A stretch of DNA of 15,919 bases from Lachnospiraceae bacterium UBA3774 (lineage in GTDB: Bacteria; Bacillota; Clostridia; Lachnospirales; Lachnospiraceae): assembly GCA_002369255.1 (NCBI GenBank), contig DFFO01000087.1, positions 1 to 15,919 of the forward strand, written 5' to 3'. The notes beneath the pieces were generated by a model. It was not told the DNA's origin. It saw nothing but the letters and a program-made list of their open reading frames with translations, and made no database searches. Positions 1-6,949 of the stretch are shown here, piece by piece. The translations under genes and the position numbers were made by a program. Positions within the stretch are counted from its first letter, which is position 1, and each line of letters begins with the position of its first letter.

Positions 1-570
1 AACTGACATCGGCAGAAGGATTTTGAATATAACCTGTCTTTCTGACGCACCGAGATCGTAGGCTGCCTCAGTGACGGAATTGTCCACTTTTCCAAGCGCG
101 TTGTTTATCGGAAGCAGCATAAAGGGCAGAAAGTCATAAACCATACCCATGACTACCGCGCCGGGCGTATTGATCAGCCTGAGCTTTGACATTCCGAGCC
201 AGCTGATAATGGAATTTATAACGCCGCCTTTTTCAAGCAGCACCTGCCATGCCATGGTTCGAAGCAGGAAATTCATCCACATCGGAAGCAGGAAAAGAAA
301 TATTATTATCCCCTTTCCCTTTTTCACTTTTCTCAGCACTACCGCCAGCGGAAAAGCGAGCAAAAAGCAGATGACCGTACTGATGGCGGCGAGAAGCAAG
401 GCCATAAGCAGGGCTTTAATATGCCCCGGCTCTGAAATGGCAAAGATGTTTTCGAGAGTAAACGCTCCTTCTGCGCTTGTAAAACCATAATAAAGCATCA
501 TGGCCAGCGGGATGAGCGTCCCTCCTATGATCCATATGATATAAGGAGCGGAAAGCGCTTTTTTATTCAT
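1..570 (-). CDS. potB: Spermidine/putrescine ABC transporter permease PotB, 3'-truncated by the window edge
   Basis: Inner-membrane permease subunit of a PotABCD-type polyamine importer. I translated it directly: 190 in-frame codons run from an ATG at 568-570 to base 1 without a stop, so the C-terminus lies outside the window. The N-terminus (MNKKALSAPY) leads into a first membrane segment at about residues 9-27. Further hydrophobic segments follow at about 60-85 and 97-113. The stretch MNFLLRTMAWQVLLEKGG is characteristic of PotB-type permeases. The cytoplasmic EAA loop (EAA..LGAS...VIFKILLP), which docks on the ATPase, is present at about residues 168-188. Its start overlaps the end of potA by 8 nt, so translation is very probably coupled. 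potC and potD would be expected to the left but are not in view. Substrate assignment rests on family resemblance. Confidence 0.9.
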   Translation of the reverse strand, partial: MNKKALSAPYIIWIIGGTLIPLAMMLYYGFTSAEGAFTLENIFAISEPGHIKALLMALLLAAISTVICFLLAFPLAVVLRKVKKGKGIIIFLFLLPMWMNFLLRTMAWQVLLEKGGVINSIISWLGMSKLRLINTPGAVVMGMVYDFLPFMLLPINNALGKVDNSVTEAAYDLGASERQVIFKILLPMSV

Positions 571-1636
571 CGAACTTTATGGCCTCCTCATCCTCTGACT
601 CAGGCTTATTCATAATCTGAATATTGAAAGGATCAACGTCGATACTTATCTTCTCTCCGACTTCATAGGGCTTCGTGCCCTGGATAAGCCACTCAAAGCC
701 TCCGGCCTGCGCTTCCATTTCGTAATGCACGCCCTTGAAAATAATATGCGATACCTCGCCGTCGATCTTGCCCTCGCCGGGTTTTTTGAAGATGACGTCT
801 TCAGGCCTGATAACGACATCCACAGGCTTGTTTTCACCAAAGCCGCTGTCAACGCAGGCAAAATCCGCGCCGAGTATATTGACCAGCCTGTCTTTGACCA
901 TGGTTCCGGGAATGATATTGCTGTCGCCGATAAAAGCAGCTACAAAGGCGTTTTCCGGCTCATTATAGATATTTTCCGGAGTACCCATCTGCTGGATATA
1001 TCCCTGGTTCATAACTACGACCTTGTCAGACATGGTAAGAGCTTCTTCCTGATCGTGCGTAACGTAAATAAACGTAATGCCAAGCTCGTTTTTGAGTCTT
1101 ATCAGCTCATACTGCATTTCCTGTCTGAGCTTCAGATCAAGCGCGCCGAGCGGCTCGTCGAGCAGCAAAAGCTTCGGCTCGTTAACTATAGCTCTGGCTA
1201 TGGCTATACGCTGCTGCTGTCCGCCGGAAAGCGATGAAACGCTGCGTTTTCCGTAACCGTCGAGGTTGACAAGCTTTAGCGCATAATCTATCTTGTCGCG
1301 GATATAGTCTTTTGATTTTCCGCTGATCTTCAGACCAAAAGCGATATTTTCCTCGATATTCATATGCGGAAAGAGAGCATATTTTTGAAAAACGGTGTTC
1401 AGATTGCGCTTATTGGGCGGAGTCTGCGTTATATCGACTCCCTCGAAAAATACCTGTCCTTCGTCAGGCTTTTCAAAACCGCCGATAATACGAAGCGTAG
1501 TCGTCTTGCCGCAGCCCGAAGGTCCGAGCAGCGTAATAAACTCGTTTTCGTTTACAGTGAGAGAAAAATCATCCAGTATAAGGTTCGATCCGTACCTTTT
1601 TGTGATATTTTTCAGTTCAATAAGCGCAGCACCCAT
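563..1636 (-). CDS. potA: Spermidine/putrescine ABC transporter ATP-binding protein PotA
   Basis: Cytoplasmic ATPase that powers polyamine import through PotB/PotC. The 357-residue length is normal for the family. Visible motifs are Walker A GPSGCGKTT (38-46), Q-loop in VFQKYALFPH (about 82-91), ABC signature LSGGQQQR (136-143), Walker B LLLLDEP (156-162) and H-loop H194 in THDQEEA. The remaining C-terminal part (about 235-350) fits a TOBE-type regulatory domain. The Q-loop context VFQKYALFPH and the phrase TPPNKR are typical of PotA rather than of iron or sugar MalK-like ATPases. The ATG start is preceded by a GAAAGGGG ribosome site. The gene begins 24 nt after the mntP stop with no promoter visible in the gap, and it overlaps potB by 8 nt. 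It is therefore probably cotranscribed with mntP, which is an unusual partner. Confidence 0.93.
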   Translation of the reverse strand: MGAALIELKNITKRYGSNLILDDFSLTVNENEFITLLGPSGCGKTTTLRIIGGFEKPDEGQVFFEGVDITQTPPNKRNLNTVFQKYALFPHMNIEENIAFGLKISGKSKDYIRDKIDYALKLVNLDGYGKRSVSSLSGGQQQRIAIARAIVNEPKLLLLDEPLGALDLKLRQEMQYELIRLKNELGITFIYVTHDQEEALTMSDKVVVMNQGYIQQMGTPENIYNEPENAFVAAFIGDSNIIPGTMVKDRLVNILGADFACVDSGFGENKPVDVVIRPEDVIFKKPGEGKIDGEVSHIIFKGVHYEMEAQAGGFEWLIQGTKPYEVGEKISIDVDPFNIQIMNKPESEDEEAIKFDE

Positions 1637-1660
1637 TTTTTCCCCTTTCTCTTCAGAAAA

Positions 1661-2272
1661 CTATAATAAGGCCAAAACGCCTTTTATCAAGGATTCAATT
1701 CCGATGGCGATCAGAATGCAGCCTCCGAGAAGCTCGGCTTTTTTTGAAAACCTGTCGCCGATCTTTTTTCCGAGCAAAATGCCCGTAAGACAGACAAAAA
1801 ACGTCACCAGCCCGATGATCAGCGCCGCGATAAGCGCCTGAAGGGCAGTATATGACGACAGCGTAAAACCGGCTGAAAGAGCGTCTATCGAAGTCGCAAT
1901 GCCGAGCGTAAGAAGCTGCAAAAAGCCGATTTTATTGTCCTCTTCCGCTTCCGTCTGCCCCAAATATTCTTCCGGAGCTTGTCTCGGCACCATCGCCGAA
2001 AAGACCATCTTCCCTCCGATGATCAAAAGCAGTATAAATGCCAGAAAAGGAACTGCCTTTACCAGACCGTCAAAAGCGCCTACCAGCGAAGATACAGCAA
2101 AATAACCGATCATCGGCATGATAAACTGAAAAACAGCAAACGTCCCTGAGATCAGAGTCATTCTGCTGTTTTTCATATCAGTCTCGACAAGACCTCTGAC
2201 CACGGAAACAGAGAATGCGTCCATAGCCAGACCGAGACCCAATAATATGCTGTTGAAGATTATGACAATCAA
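1661..2272 (-). CDS. mntP: Putative manganese efflux pump MntP
   Basis: Small integral membrane protein that exports Mn2+ and protects against manganese excess. At 203 aa it is slightly longer than typical family members (about 185-190). It shows the internal duplication of the family: LGLAMDAFSVSV near the N-terminus (Asp18) and GIATSIDALSAGF in the second half (Asp130). These acidic residues correspond to the ones needed for transport in characterised MntP. About six membrane segments are apparent, with an acidic loop at about 97-113 between the halves. The start codon is TTG at 2270-2272. It is supported by alignment of the first Asp to the family position and by the lack of any upstream ATG. 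A G-run (2284-2289) 11 nt upstream is the only ribosome-site candidate and is a poor one. It has its own promoter and probably leads potAB. Confidence 0.9.
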   Translation of the reverse strand: MIVIIFNSILLGLGLAMDAFSVSVVRGLVETDMKNSRMTLISGTFAVFQFIMPMIGYFAVSSLVGAFDGLVKAVPFLAFILLLIIGGKMVFSAMVPRQAPEEYLGQTEAEEDNKIGFLQLLTLGIATSIDALSAGFTLSSYTALQALIAALIIGLVTFFVCLTGILLGKKIGDRFSKKAELLGGCILIAIGIESLIKGVLALL

Positions 2273-2277
2273 GCGAA

Positions 2278-2336
2278 AAAAATCCCCCCGGTCAATATAT
2301 AAAACGAAAATTATTATATAATGCGGGGAGATTTTT
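2278..2336 (-). terminator. Inverted repeat surrounding the mntP promoter; possible terminator of the deacetylase gene
   Basis: Read on the minus strand, the arm AAAAATCTCCCC (2336-2325) can pair with GGGGGGATTTTT (2289-2278). One position is a U-G wobble, the loop is 35 nt, and the distal arm runs into seven T residues. For a transcript arriving from the deacetylase gene this resembles an intrinsic terminator, although the loop is long. Pairing would also hide the G-run upstream of the mntP start. The mntP -10 hexamer lies inside the loop, so a transcript from the mntP promoter carries only the distal arm. It could instead be an operator. This is inference from sequence alone. Confidence 0.4.
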
Positions 2337-2340
2337 GCAA
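2313..2340 (-). promoter_or_regulatory. Sigma-A type promoter of mntP
   Basis: On the minus strand, TTGCAA (2340-2335) is followed by a 16-nt spacer and a perfect TATAAT (2318-2313). The predicted start site near 2306 leaves a leader of only about 34 nt before the TTG codon. That is too short for the manganese-sensing yybP-ykoY riboswitch that often precedes mntP in other bacteria. No clear MntR box was identified. Confidence 0.7.
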
Positions 2341-2348
2341 GTGTTTTT

Positions 2349-3821
2349 TTATCCGGCGGTCACGGGAGTGGGCCGTCTGGTGTCAAATATTTTTTCCACG
2401 TCGAGCCCGAGCTTCTTTAAGGCGGTGTTATTGCCCTGAAGAGTCTGATACATATTTATCCCGTCAATATTGATACGCGACTGACGGACGTAACCGCTCC
2501 TGTACTGGTTCCAGTAAAGCGCCGTGCCGTCAACTCCGCAGAATACGCCAAAGCCCATGCTTTTAAGATAGGTGTACTTTTCGTTGCTCGAGGAATAATC
2601 TTCCATTCCTCCGATATCTCCGCCGTGAGGATAAATCAGAATGTCGGTATCTCCTGTCAGCGATTCAACTCTTTCGCACCACCATTCGGTGTCCTGCTTC
2701 AGCCAGTCGAGTCCTTTCTGATCCGCATGGCGGTGTCCCCAGGTATGACTGGCGAACTCATAGCCGTTGTCTTTGAGCGCCTGAACGATAACCTTTGCCT
2801 GTTCTTTGTACGTTTCTATCTCGCTCTTTTTGCACCAGGGATTTGCCGCAAGCCAGGAAGACTCGTCGCCGGTCGGATAGTCAAACATACGAAACTCCGT
2901 GCGATAACCGAGTATTCCGTCATATCCGGTAAGCGCGAGCGTACCTTTGTGACCGTGCCAAGAGAAATCCGGATGTTCTTTTACAAAATCGTTCAAAATC
3001 GGAATATGGTCATAATTGCCCACGGTAGTTTTTCCGCTTTCATCGGTATATTCGCATTTAAGCTCGCCGTTTTCATCAAGTATCAGCCTATCTGCCATCC
3101 CCCAGTCCTGATACTGACAGTAATAGCAGGTATCGTCATATGAGAAGATAACCGCTTTCTTTCCCTGCGGTAGCTTTACATCTGTAGCCATGGAATAATT
3201 TCCCTCGGAGTCTTTTTTGTAGGAATCGCCGACGTTTATTATTACGTAATTCAGATCGTAAAGCTGCTGCAGACATTCTTTGAACTCGTCCACGGTCAGC
3301 ATCCACGCATTGTATCCGTTCATAAGCGACTTGTCATGCGACGACTTGAAGCATCTGTCAAAATCGCAGATGAGCGTATGATAGAAAACGTGCGGCACCG
3401 TACTCATATCAACGGTAACGCAGGTATCTCTTGCAAGCTCATATTCCGAGATCAGCGACTTTATCGCCTCATTATCCTCAAAACCCGCAACCGAGCGAAG
3501 CTTTTCAATCGCGCCGTCGTAATCGTATTGCGCAGCCAAAAACGCAGCCTCGTCGATAACGCTCTGTGCGCCTTCGGGAACGGAATCGTTTTGCTCACTT
3601 CCCGAGGTACTTTCGTTTTCGGCTGTCACGACCTCACCGGAAGTCTCTTTTTCATCGCTGCCGCTCTCGCCGAATATCTTGATGCAAAGTATGATTATCA
3701 AAGCAATCAAAACAGCACAGATTACACCAAAACAGATTCGTCTGATAATTGCCTGACGGCGCCTTTTGCGTCTTCTTTCCGCTGCTATGCGGCTATGGCT
3801 TCTATCCTGTTGTTCGCTCAT
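2349..3821 (-). CDS. Membrane-anchored polysaccharide deacetylase family protein (NodB-like, CE4)
   Basis: Likely extracytoplasmic enzyme that removes acetyl groups from a cell-wall or surface glycan; the true substrate is unknown. The 490-aa protein starts with a very basic cytoplasmic tail (RRRKRRR, residues 17-23), one membrane segment (about 29-50) and an acidic Ser/Glu-rich linker (52-88). A short helical region (about 90-130) follows, then the catalytic domain. Recognisable CE4 elements are FSYDD (226-230, paired Asp of motif 1), SHTWGH (358-363, the two metal-binding His) and IYPHGG (396-401). Motif 1 ends Thr rather than Gly, and the space between motifs 1 and 2 (about 130 residues) is longer than in compact NodB domains. 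The start is a clear ATG with AAAGGAG upstream. It has its own promoter and lies downstream of the PBP gene, consistent with a wall-related role. Confidence 0.82.
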   Translation of the reverse strand: MSEQQDRSHSRIAAERRRKRRRQAIIRRICFGVICAVLIALIIILCIKIFGESGSDEKETSGEVVTAENESTSGSEQNDSVPEGAQSVIDEAAFLAAQYDYDGAIEKLRSVAGFEDNEAIKSLISEYELARDTCVTVDMSTVPHVFYHTLICDFDRCFKSSHDKSLMNGYNAWMLTVDEFKECLQQLYDLNYVIINVGDSYKKDSEGNYSMATDVKLPQGKKAVIFSYDDTCYYCQYQDWGMADRLILDENGELKCEYTDESGKTTVGNYDHIPILNDFVKEHPDFSWHGHKGTLALTGYDGILGYRTEFRMFDYPTGDESSWLAANPWCKKSEIETYKEQAKVIVQALKDNGYEFASHTWGHRHADQKGLDWLKQDTEWWCERVESLTGDTDILIYPHGGDIGGMEDYSSSNEKYTYLKSMGFGVFCGVDGTALYWNQYRSGYVRQSRINIDGINMYQTLQGNNTALKKLGLDVEKIFDTRRPTPVTAG

Positions 3822-3843
3822 AAAAAAACTCCTTTCACATCTG

Positions 3844-3876
3844 AAAAAAGATACCGAAACAATTATATATCTTTTT
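3844..3876 (-). terminator. A/T-rich hairpin after the PBP gene, weak terminator candidate
   Basis: Minus strand: AAAAAGATA (3876-3868) pairs perfectly with TATCTTTTT (3853-3845) across a 14-nt loop, and one more T follows. The 9-bp stem has only one G-C pair, so termination would be weak. The loop coincides with the -10 element of the deacetylase promoter, an arrangement that resembles the one upstream of mntP. Confidence 0.4.
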
Positions 3877-3889
3877 GTTTAAAAATCAA
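3862..3889 (-). promoter_or_regulatory. Promoter of the polysaccharide deacetylase gene
   Basis: Minus strand: TTGATT (3889-3884), 16-nt spacer, TATAAT (3867-3862). The -35 overlaps the PBP stop codon. A start site near 3855 would give a leader of about 34 nt carrying the AAAGGAG ribosome site (3835-3829). Confidence 0.6.
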
Positions 3890-5586
3890 TTATTGCCGAA
3901 ATATTCGTCAAATACCGCTCTTGCGATCGGGGCGGCAACGCCTCCGCCCGAGCCTGCGTTCTCCACGACGACGCTGACGGCTATTTCAGGATCATCAAAA
4001 GGCGCATATCCCACAAACCACGCGTGAGTATCCTGGCCCTTTGACCATTCGGCAGAGCCGGTCTTTCCGGCAACGCTATAGCCCTTTCCCTCGGCATTTC
4101 CTCCGGTTCCTTCGGTCACTACCGCGCGAAGATATTCACCGAGGATCTTTGCCTCAGACGCATACATTACTTTCCTCCCGTTTTCAGGTGAGAAAGTCTT
4201 TACAGTACTGCCGTTAGCGTTTTCGATATGATCGATTATATACGGTTTTTGCATCACGCCGTCATTTGCGGCAGCGCTGACTATCAACAGATTTAAAAGC
4301 GGCGTCGTAAGCGTGCCTCCCTGACCTATAGACGTCTGGAGCACATCCCATAGGGAAGCATTATCCTTTGTCAGAGAGTATTTTGTTTTCGATACAAGAA
4401 GCTGCGTGTCTATTGCGCTGTTATATCCCATGCTCTCGCAAAGATCATACAGCGAATCAAGCTTCAGGCTCTGTCCTACGACCGCGAATGCACCGTTACA
4501 GGAGTTTGCAAAGGCGGTCTTTAAATCCTGCATCCCGTGCGAGACCTGCTTTGAGCATCTGATGGAGTACTCGCCGTTTTCATATATACTATCGCAGTCA
4601 TAAGAAAAACTGTCATAAGAATCAGGATTTTCACGGATATACTCCAAAAGCGTAAGTATCTTAAAGGTCGAACCGGGGGGATAAAGCCCCTGTGTCGCAC
4701 GGTTTACGAGGTTGGAATTGCTTTCGTCGCTTACCATGTCGTCCCAAATCTCATTTATTTTGTTCGGGTCAAAATCCGGCCTGCTGACCATCAAAAGCAC
4801 TTTTCCGGTCTTTACTTCCATGGCGATCACGGCCCCCTTTTGCCCGTCCAGAGCCTCATAGGCCGCCTTCTGAAGCCGACTGTCTATTGTGGAAACTACG
4901 GTATCCCCCTGTATTTTTTGATTTTTCAGCTCAGAGAGAGCCTGCGAAAGAAGGGCTGTATGCGAACCGAGAAGATATGAATTTCCTATGGATTCGATGC
5001 CCGTATTTCCTTTTGTGCTGTAGCCTACCGCATGCGCAAAAACGTTTTTAAACGGATATACCCTGGTTTCCTTTCCGTCATCGTCAGTCTTTGTCGTAGC
5101 AAGGATTTCGCCGTCGATACTTTTTATATCGCCGCGGATATATTTATCTGCGTAAACGGACTGCCTTTTTGAATTGTACTCGCTCGCAAGAAATTCGTCG
5201 CTCTTTGAATATGTAAAATAGCACAGATATGCAATGATCCCGACAAAAAGCGCCACGAAAAAGTATGTGGATATCATAATATCCCTGTGTATTTTTTTGC
5301 CTTTTATAAGCTCTTTGCGGATTTCGCGGCGGCGCTTATTTATCTCTTCTTCGGAAGGCGCCGGAGGTTTTCCCGGCGGATTGTGTCCGTCGCCTCCGGA
5401 AAGTCGCGGCTTTTTTTCCGATCCGTCTTCGCAAAGTTTTATAAATACTTCGTCCGGATCAGGAGCGATATACGTATCCACGTCCTCAAAATCATCGTCT
5501 TCACGCATATAATCTTCTACCGCCGCGCCAATGCGTTTTCGCTGCTGTCTTTGGATCTCGTCTCTTTTGATATCGTCATTGTTCAA
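3886..5586 (-). CDS. Class B penicillin-binding protein (peptidoglycan D,D-transpeptidase)
   Basis: Cross-links peptidoglycan on the outer face of the membrane, very probably as partner of the SEDS protein encoded just upstream. With the start used here it has 566 aa: an acidic, Pro-rich cytoplasmic tail (about 1-100), one membrane segment (about 103-126), a short pedestal region and the transpeptidase domain. All three active-site motifs are intact: STFK (Ser306/Lys309), SCN (362-364) and KTG (508-510). No PASTA repeats or transglycosylase domain are present. Start choice: the frame is open to a GTG at 5637. The TTG at 5584-5586, however, has a strong GGGAGG at the right distance, placed inside the end of the SEDS gene and overlapping it by 11 nt. 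The roughly 100-residue cytoplasmic extension is unusual. It could be a divisome or an elongasome PBP. Confidence 0.9.
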   Translation of the reverse strand: MNNDDIKRDEIQRQQRKRIGAAVEDYMREDDDFEDVDTYIAPDPDEVFIKLCEDGSEKKPRLSGGDGHNPPGKPPAPSEEEINKRRREIRKELIKGKKIHRDIMISTYFFVALFVGIIAYLCYFTYSKSDEFLASEYNSKRQSVYADKYIRGDIKSIDGEILATTKTDDDGKETRVYPFKNVFAHAVGYSTKGNTGIESIGNSYLLGSHTALLSQALSELKNQKIQGDTVVSTIDSRLQKAAYEALDGQKGAVIAMEVKTGKVLLMVSRPDFDPNKINEIWDDMVSDESNSNLVNRATQGLYPPGSTFKILTLLEYIRENPDSYDSFSYDCDSIYENGEYSIRCSKQVSHGMQDLKTAFANSCNGAFAVVGQSLKLDSLYDLCESMGYNSAIDTQLLVSKTKYSLTKDNASLWDVLQTSIGQGGTLTTPLLNLLIVSAAANDGVMQKPYIIDHIENANGSTVKTFSPENGRKVMYASEAKILGEYLRAVVTEGTGGNAEGKGYSVAGKTGSAEWSKGQDTHAWFVGYAPFDDPEIAVSVVVENAGSGGGVAAPIARAVFDEYFGNN

Positions 5587-6949
5587 TAAGCTCACCTCCC
5601 GCCTCTGCTTCGAGCTCTTTTTCCTGAGCTCCCGCACGCTGTTTCGCCGTCATTCCGTCGCTGATGATATTCAGGCCCTGAATGACGCCTATGGTGATCA
5701 TGGTGGACAAGACCGAGCTTCCGCCATAGCTTACAAGCGGAAGTGTAATTCCCGTGGAAGGGATCATTCTTGTTACACCGCCGACATGAAGAAAGACCTG
5801 TATTCCGATCATGGACGCAAGGCCCACGCCGATTATCTGATAAAACATTCCGTCAATGCGGGTAGAGACTCTGAAAAGCTGAATAAGAAAGCCCAGATAT
5901 ATAAGGAGCAGGCAGCATGCAAATATAATGCCGAGCTCTTCTATTATCGCAGAAAAGATAAAGTCATTTCTTGCCAGTGGAATAGAATTCGGATAACCCT
6001 TGCAAAGACCAAGCCCGAACCATCCGCCCGAACTTATGGCAAACATAGACTGAGCAAGCTGATAGCCTTTGTTTTCGTAGTCCGAAAACGGATCGAGCCA
6101 CATCTTTACTCTGATCCTGACATGATCAAATACCGCATAAGCTCCGACTGCCGCCGCAGCTCCCGCGCCAATACCCGCTGCAAAAAAACCGGGCTTATGA
6201 GTCGCGACAAAAATCATAAAGAGGAATGAAACAAAGTATACAAGCCCGCTTCCGAGATCCGTTGAGGCGACCAGTATAAGTACGTGCACAGCCGCTACGA
6301 TTGCGGTAAGGAAAACCTGTTTGAAGCTGCGGCTCTTGGCAAACATTGACGCCGAGAAAAACACGAATGATATCTTTACAAGCTCAGATGGCTGTATCGC
6401 AACAGGGCCAAGCGAAAGCGTAAGCTGCGCTCCGTATGTGGTAGAGCCGAGCCTCCAGACCACTGCAAGCAGGCCAATACCCACTATCGCATAAAGCCAT
6501 GCCCATTTTGCAAGTACCGGGAGCTTTTTGATTATAACCGGAATGAGCATCGACACGACAAAAGCCGCCGCTCCAATGGAAAACTGAGTGATGGCCCTTG
6601 TATAATCAAGACGCGTCAGAAACATCACTCCAAATCCGAAAAGCAGGATGCTGTTGCTTATGATAAGACGCGAAGCTCTCTTGTAAAATCTGATAAAGAG
6701 CCTGTAATAGGCCAGATAAAAAACAAACTGTACCGCAAAAAAGATCGCGATGGTATAGTCTTCTTTTCGCAGTATGATGATAAGATACCCGAGAGTCAGG
6801 AGCAAAAAGACCATAAAAAGCTGCTTCGCGCAAAGACTCTTTTTCCTTTTTTCGGTCCTGACGCCAATCGCGATAAAATTGAAAAACGTATATATGACCA
6901 TGATGATGAGCATCAGGTATTTTGATACTTCGGTAATAACGTTTGTCAT
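5576..6949 (-). CDS. SEDS-family peptidoglycan glycosyltransferase (FtsW/RodA/SpoVE)
   Basis: Polytopic membrane enzyme that polymerises lipid II into glycan strands and works with a class B PBP. At 457 aa, with about ten or more hydrophobic segments, it has the usual SEDS size plus an extra N-terminal membrane segment. Conserved landmarks are IQPSEL (185-190), the loop Asp231 in STDLGSG (the position of the essential catalytic Asp), DPFSDYENKGYQLAQSM (286-302), NDFIFSAIIEELG (328-340) and GITLPLVSYGGSS (400-412). The C-terminal tail is Ala/Glu-rich and hydrophilic. The ATG start has AAAGGAACC upstream and overlaps the preceding stop as ATGA. Motifs alone do not separate FtsW from RodA. The ZapA gene earlier in the same run favours a division role, but this is only context. 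Confidence 0.9.
   Translation of the reverse strand: MTNVITEVSKYLMLIIMVIYTFFNFIAIGVRTEKRKKSLCAKQLFMVFLLLTLGYLIIILRKEDYTIAIFFAVQFVFYLAYYRLFIRFYKRASRLIISNSILLFGFGVMFLTRLDYTRAITQFSIGAAAFVVSMLIPVIIKKLPVLAKWAWLYAIVGIGLLAVVWRLGSTTYGAQLTLSLGPVAIQPSELVKISFVFFSASMFAKSRSFKQVFLTAIVAAVHVLILVASTDLGSGLVYFVSFLFMIFVATHKPGFFAAGIGAGAAAAVGAYAVFDHVRIRVKMWLDPFSDYENKGYQLAQSMFAISSGGWFGLGLCKGYPNSIPLARNDFIFSAIIEELGIIFACCLLLIYLGFLIQLFRVSTRIDGMFYQIIGVGLASMIGIQVFLHVGGVTRMIPSTGITLPLVSYGGSSVLSTMITIGVIQGLNIISDGMTAKQRAGAQEKELEAEAGGELIEQ

Noticed and set aside
725..1237. Plus-strand open frame of 170 codons
   Set aside because: Fully antisense to potA, which has all ABC ATPase motifs.
1637..1660. Separate promoter or terminator between mntP and potA
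   Set aside because: The 24-nt gap holds only a ribosome site; no hairpin or -10/-35 pair fits.
3336..3977. Plus-strand open frame of 213 codons crossing the gap between the PBP and deacetylase genes
   Set aside because: Shadow of two real genes; it would span the promoter and hairpin, and its product is not protein-like.
5531..6229. Plus-strand open frame of 232 codons
   Set aside because: It lies antisense to the SEDS and PBP genes, has no ribosome site, and its product is low in recognisable motifs. The opposite strand carries clear family motifs throughout.
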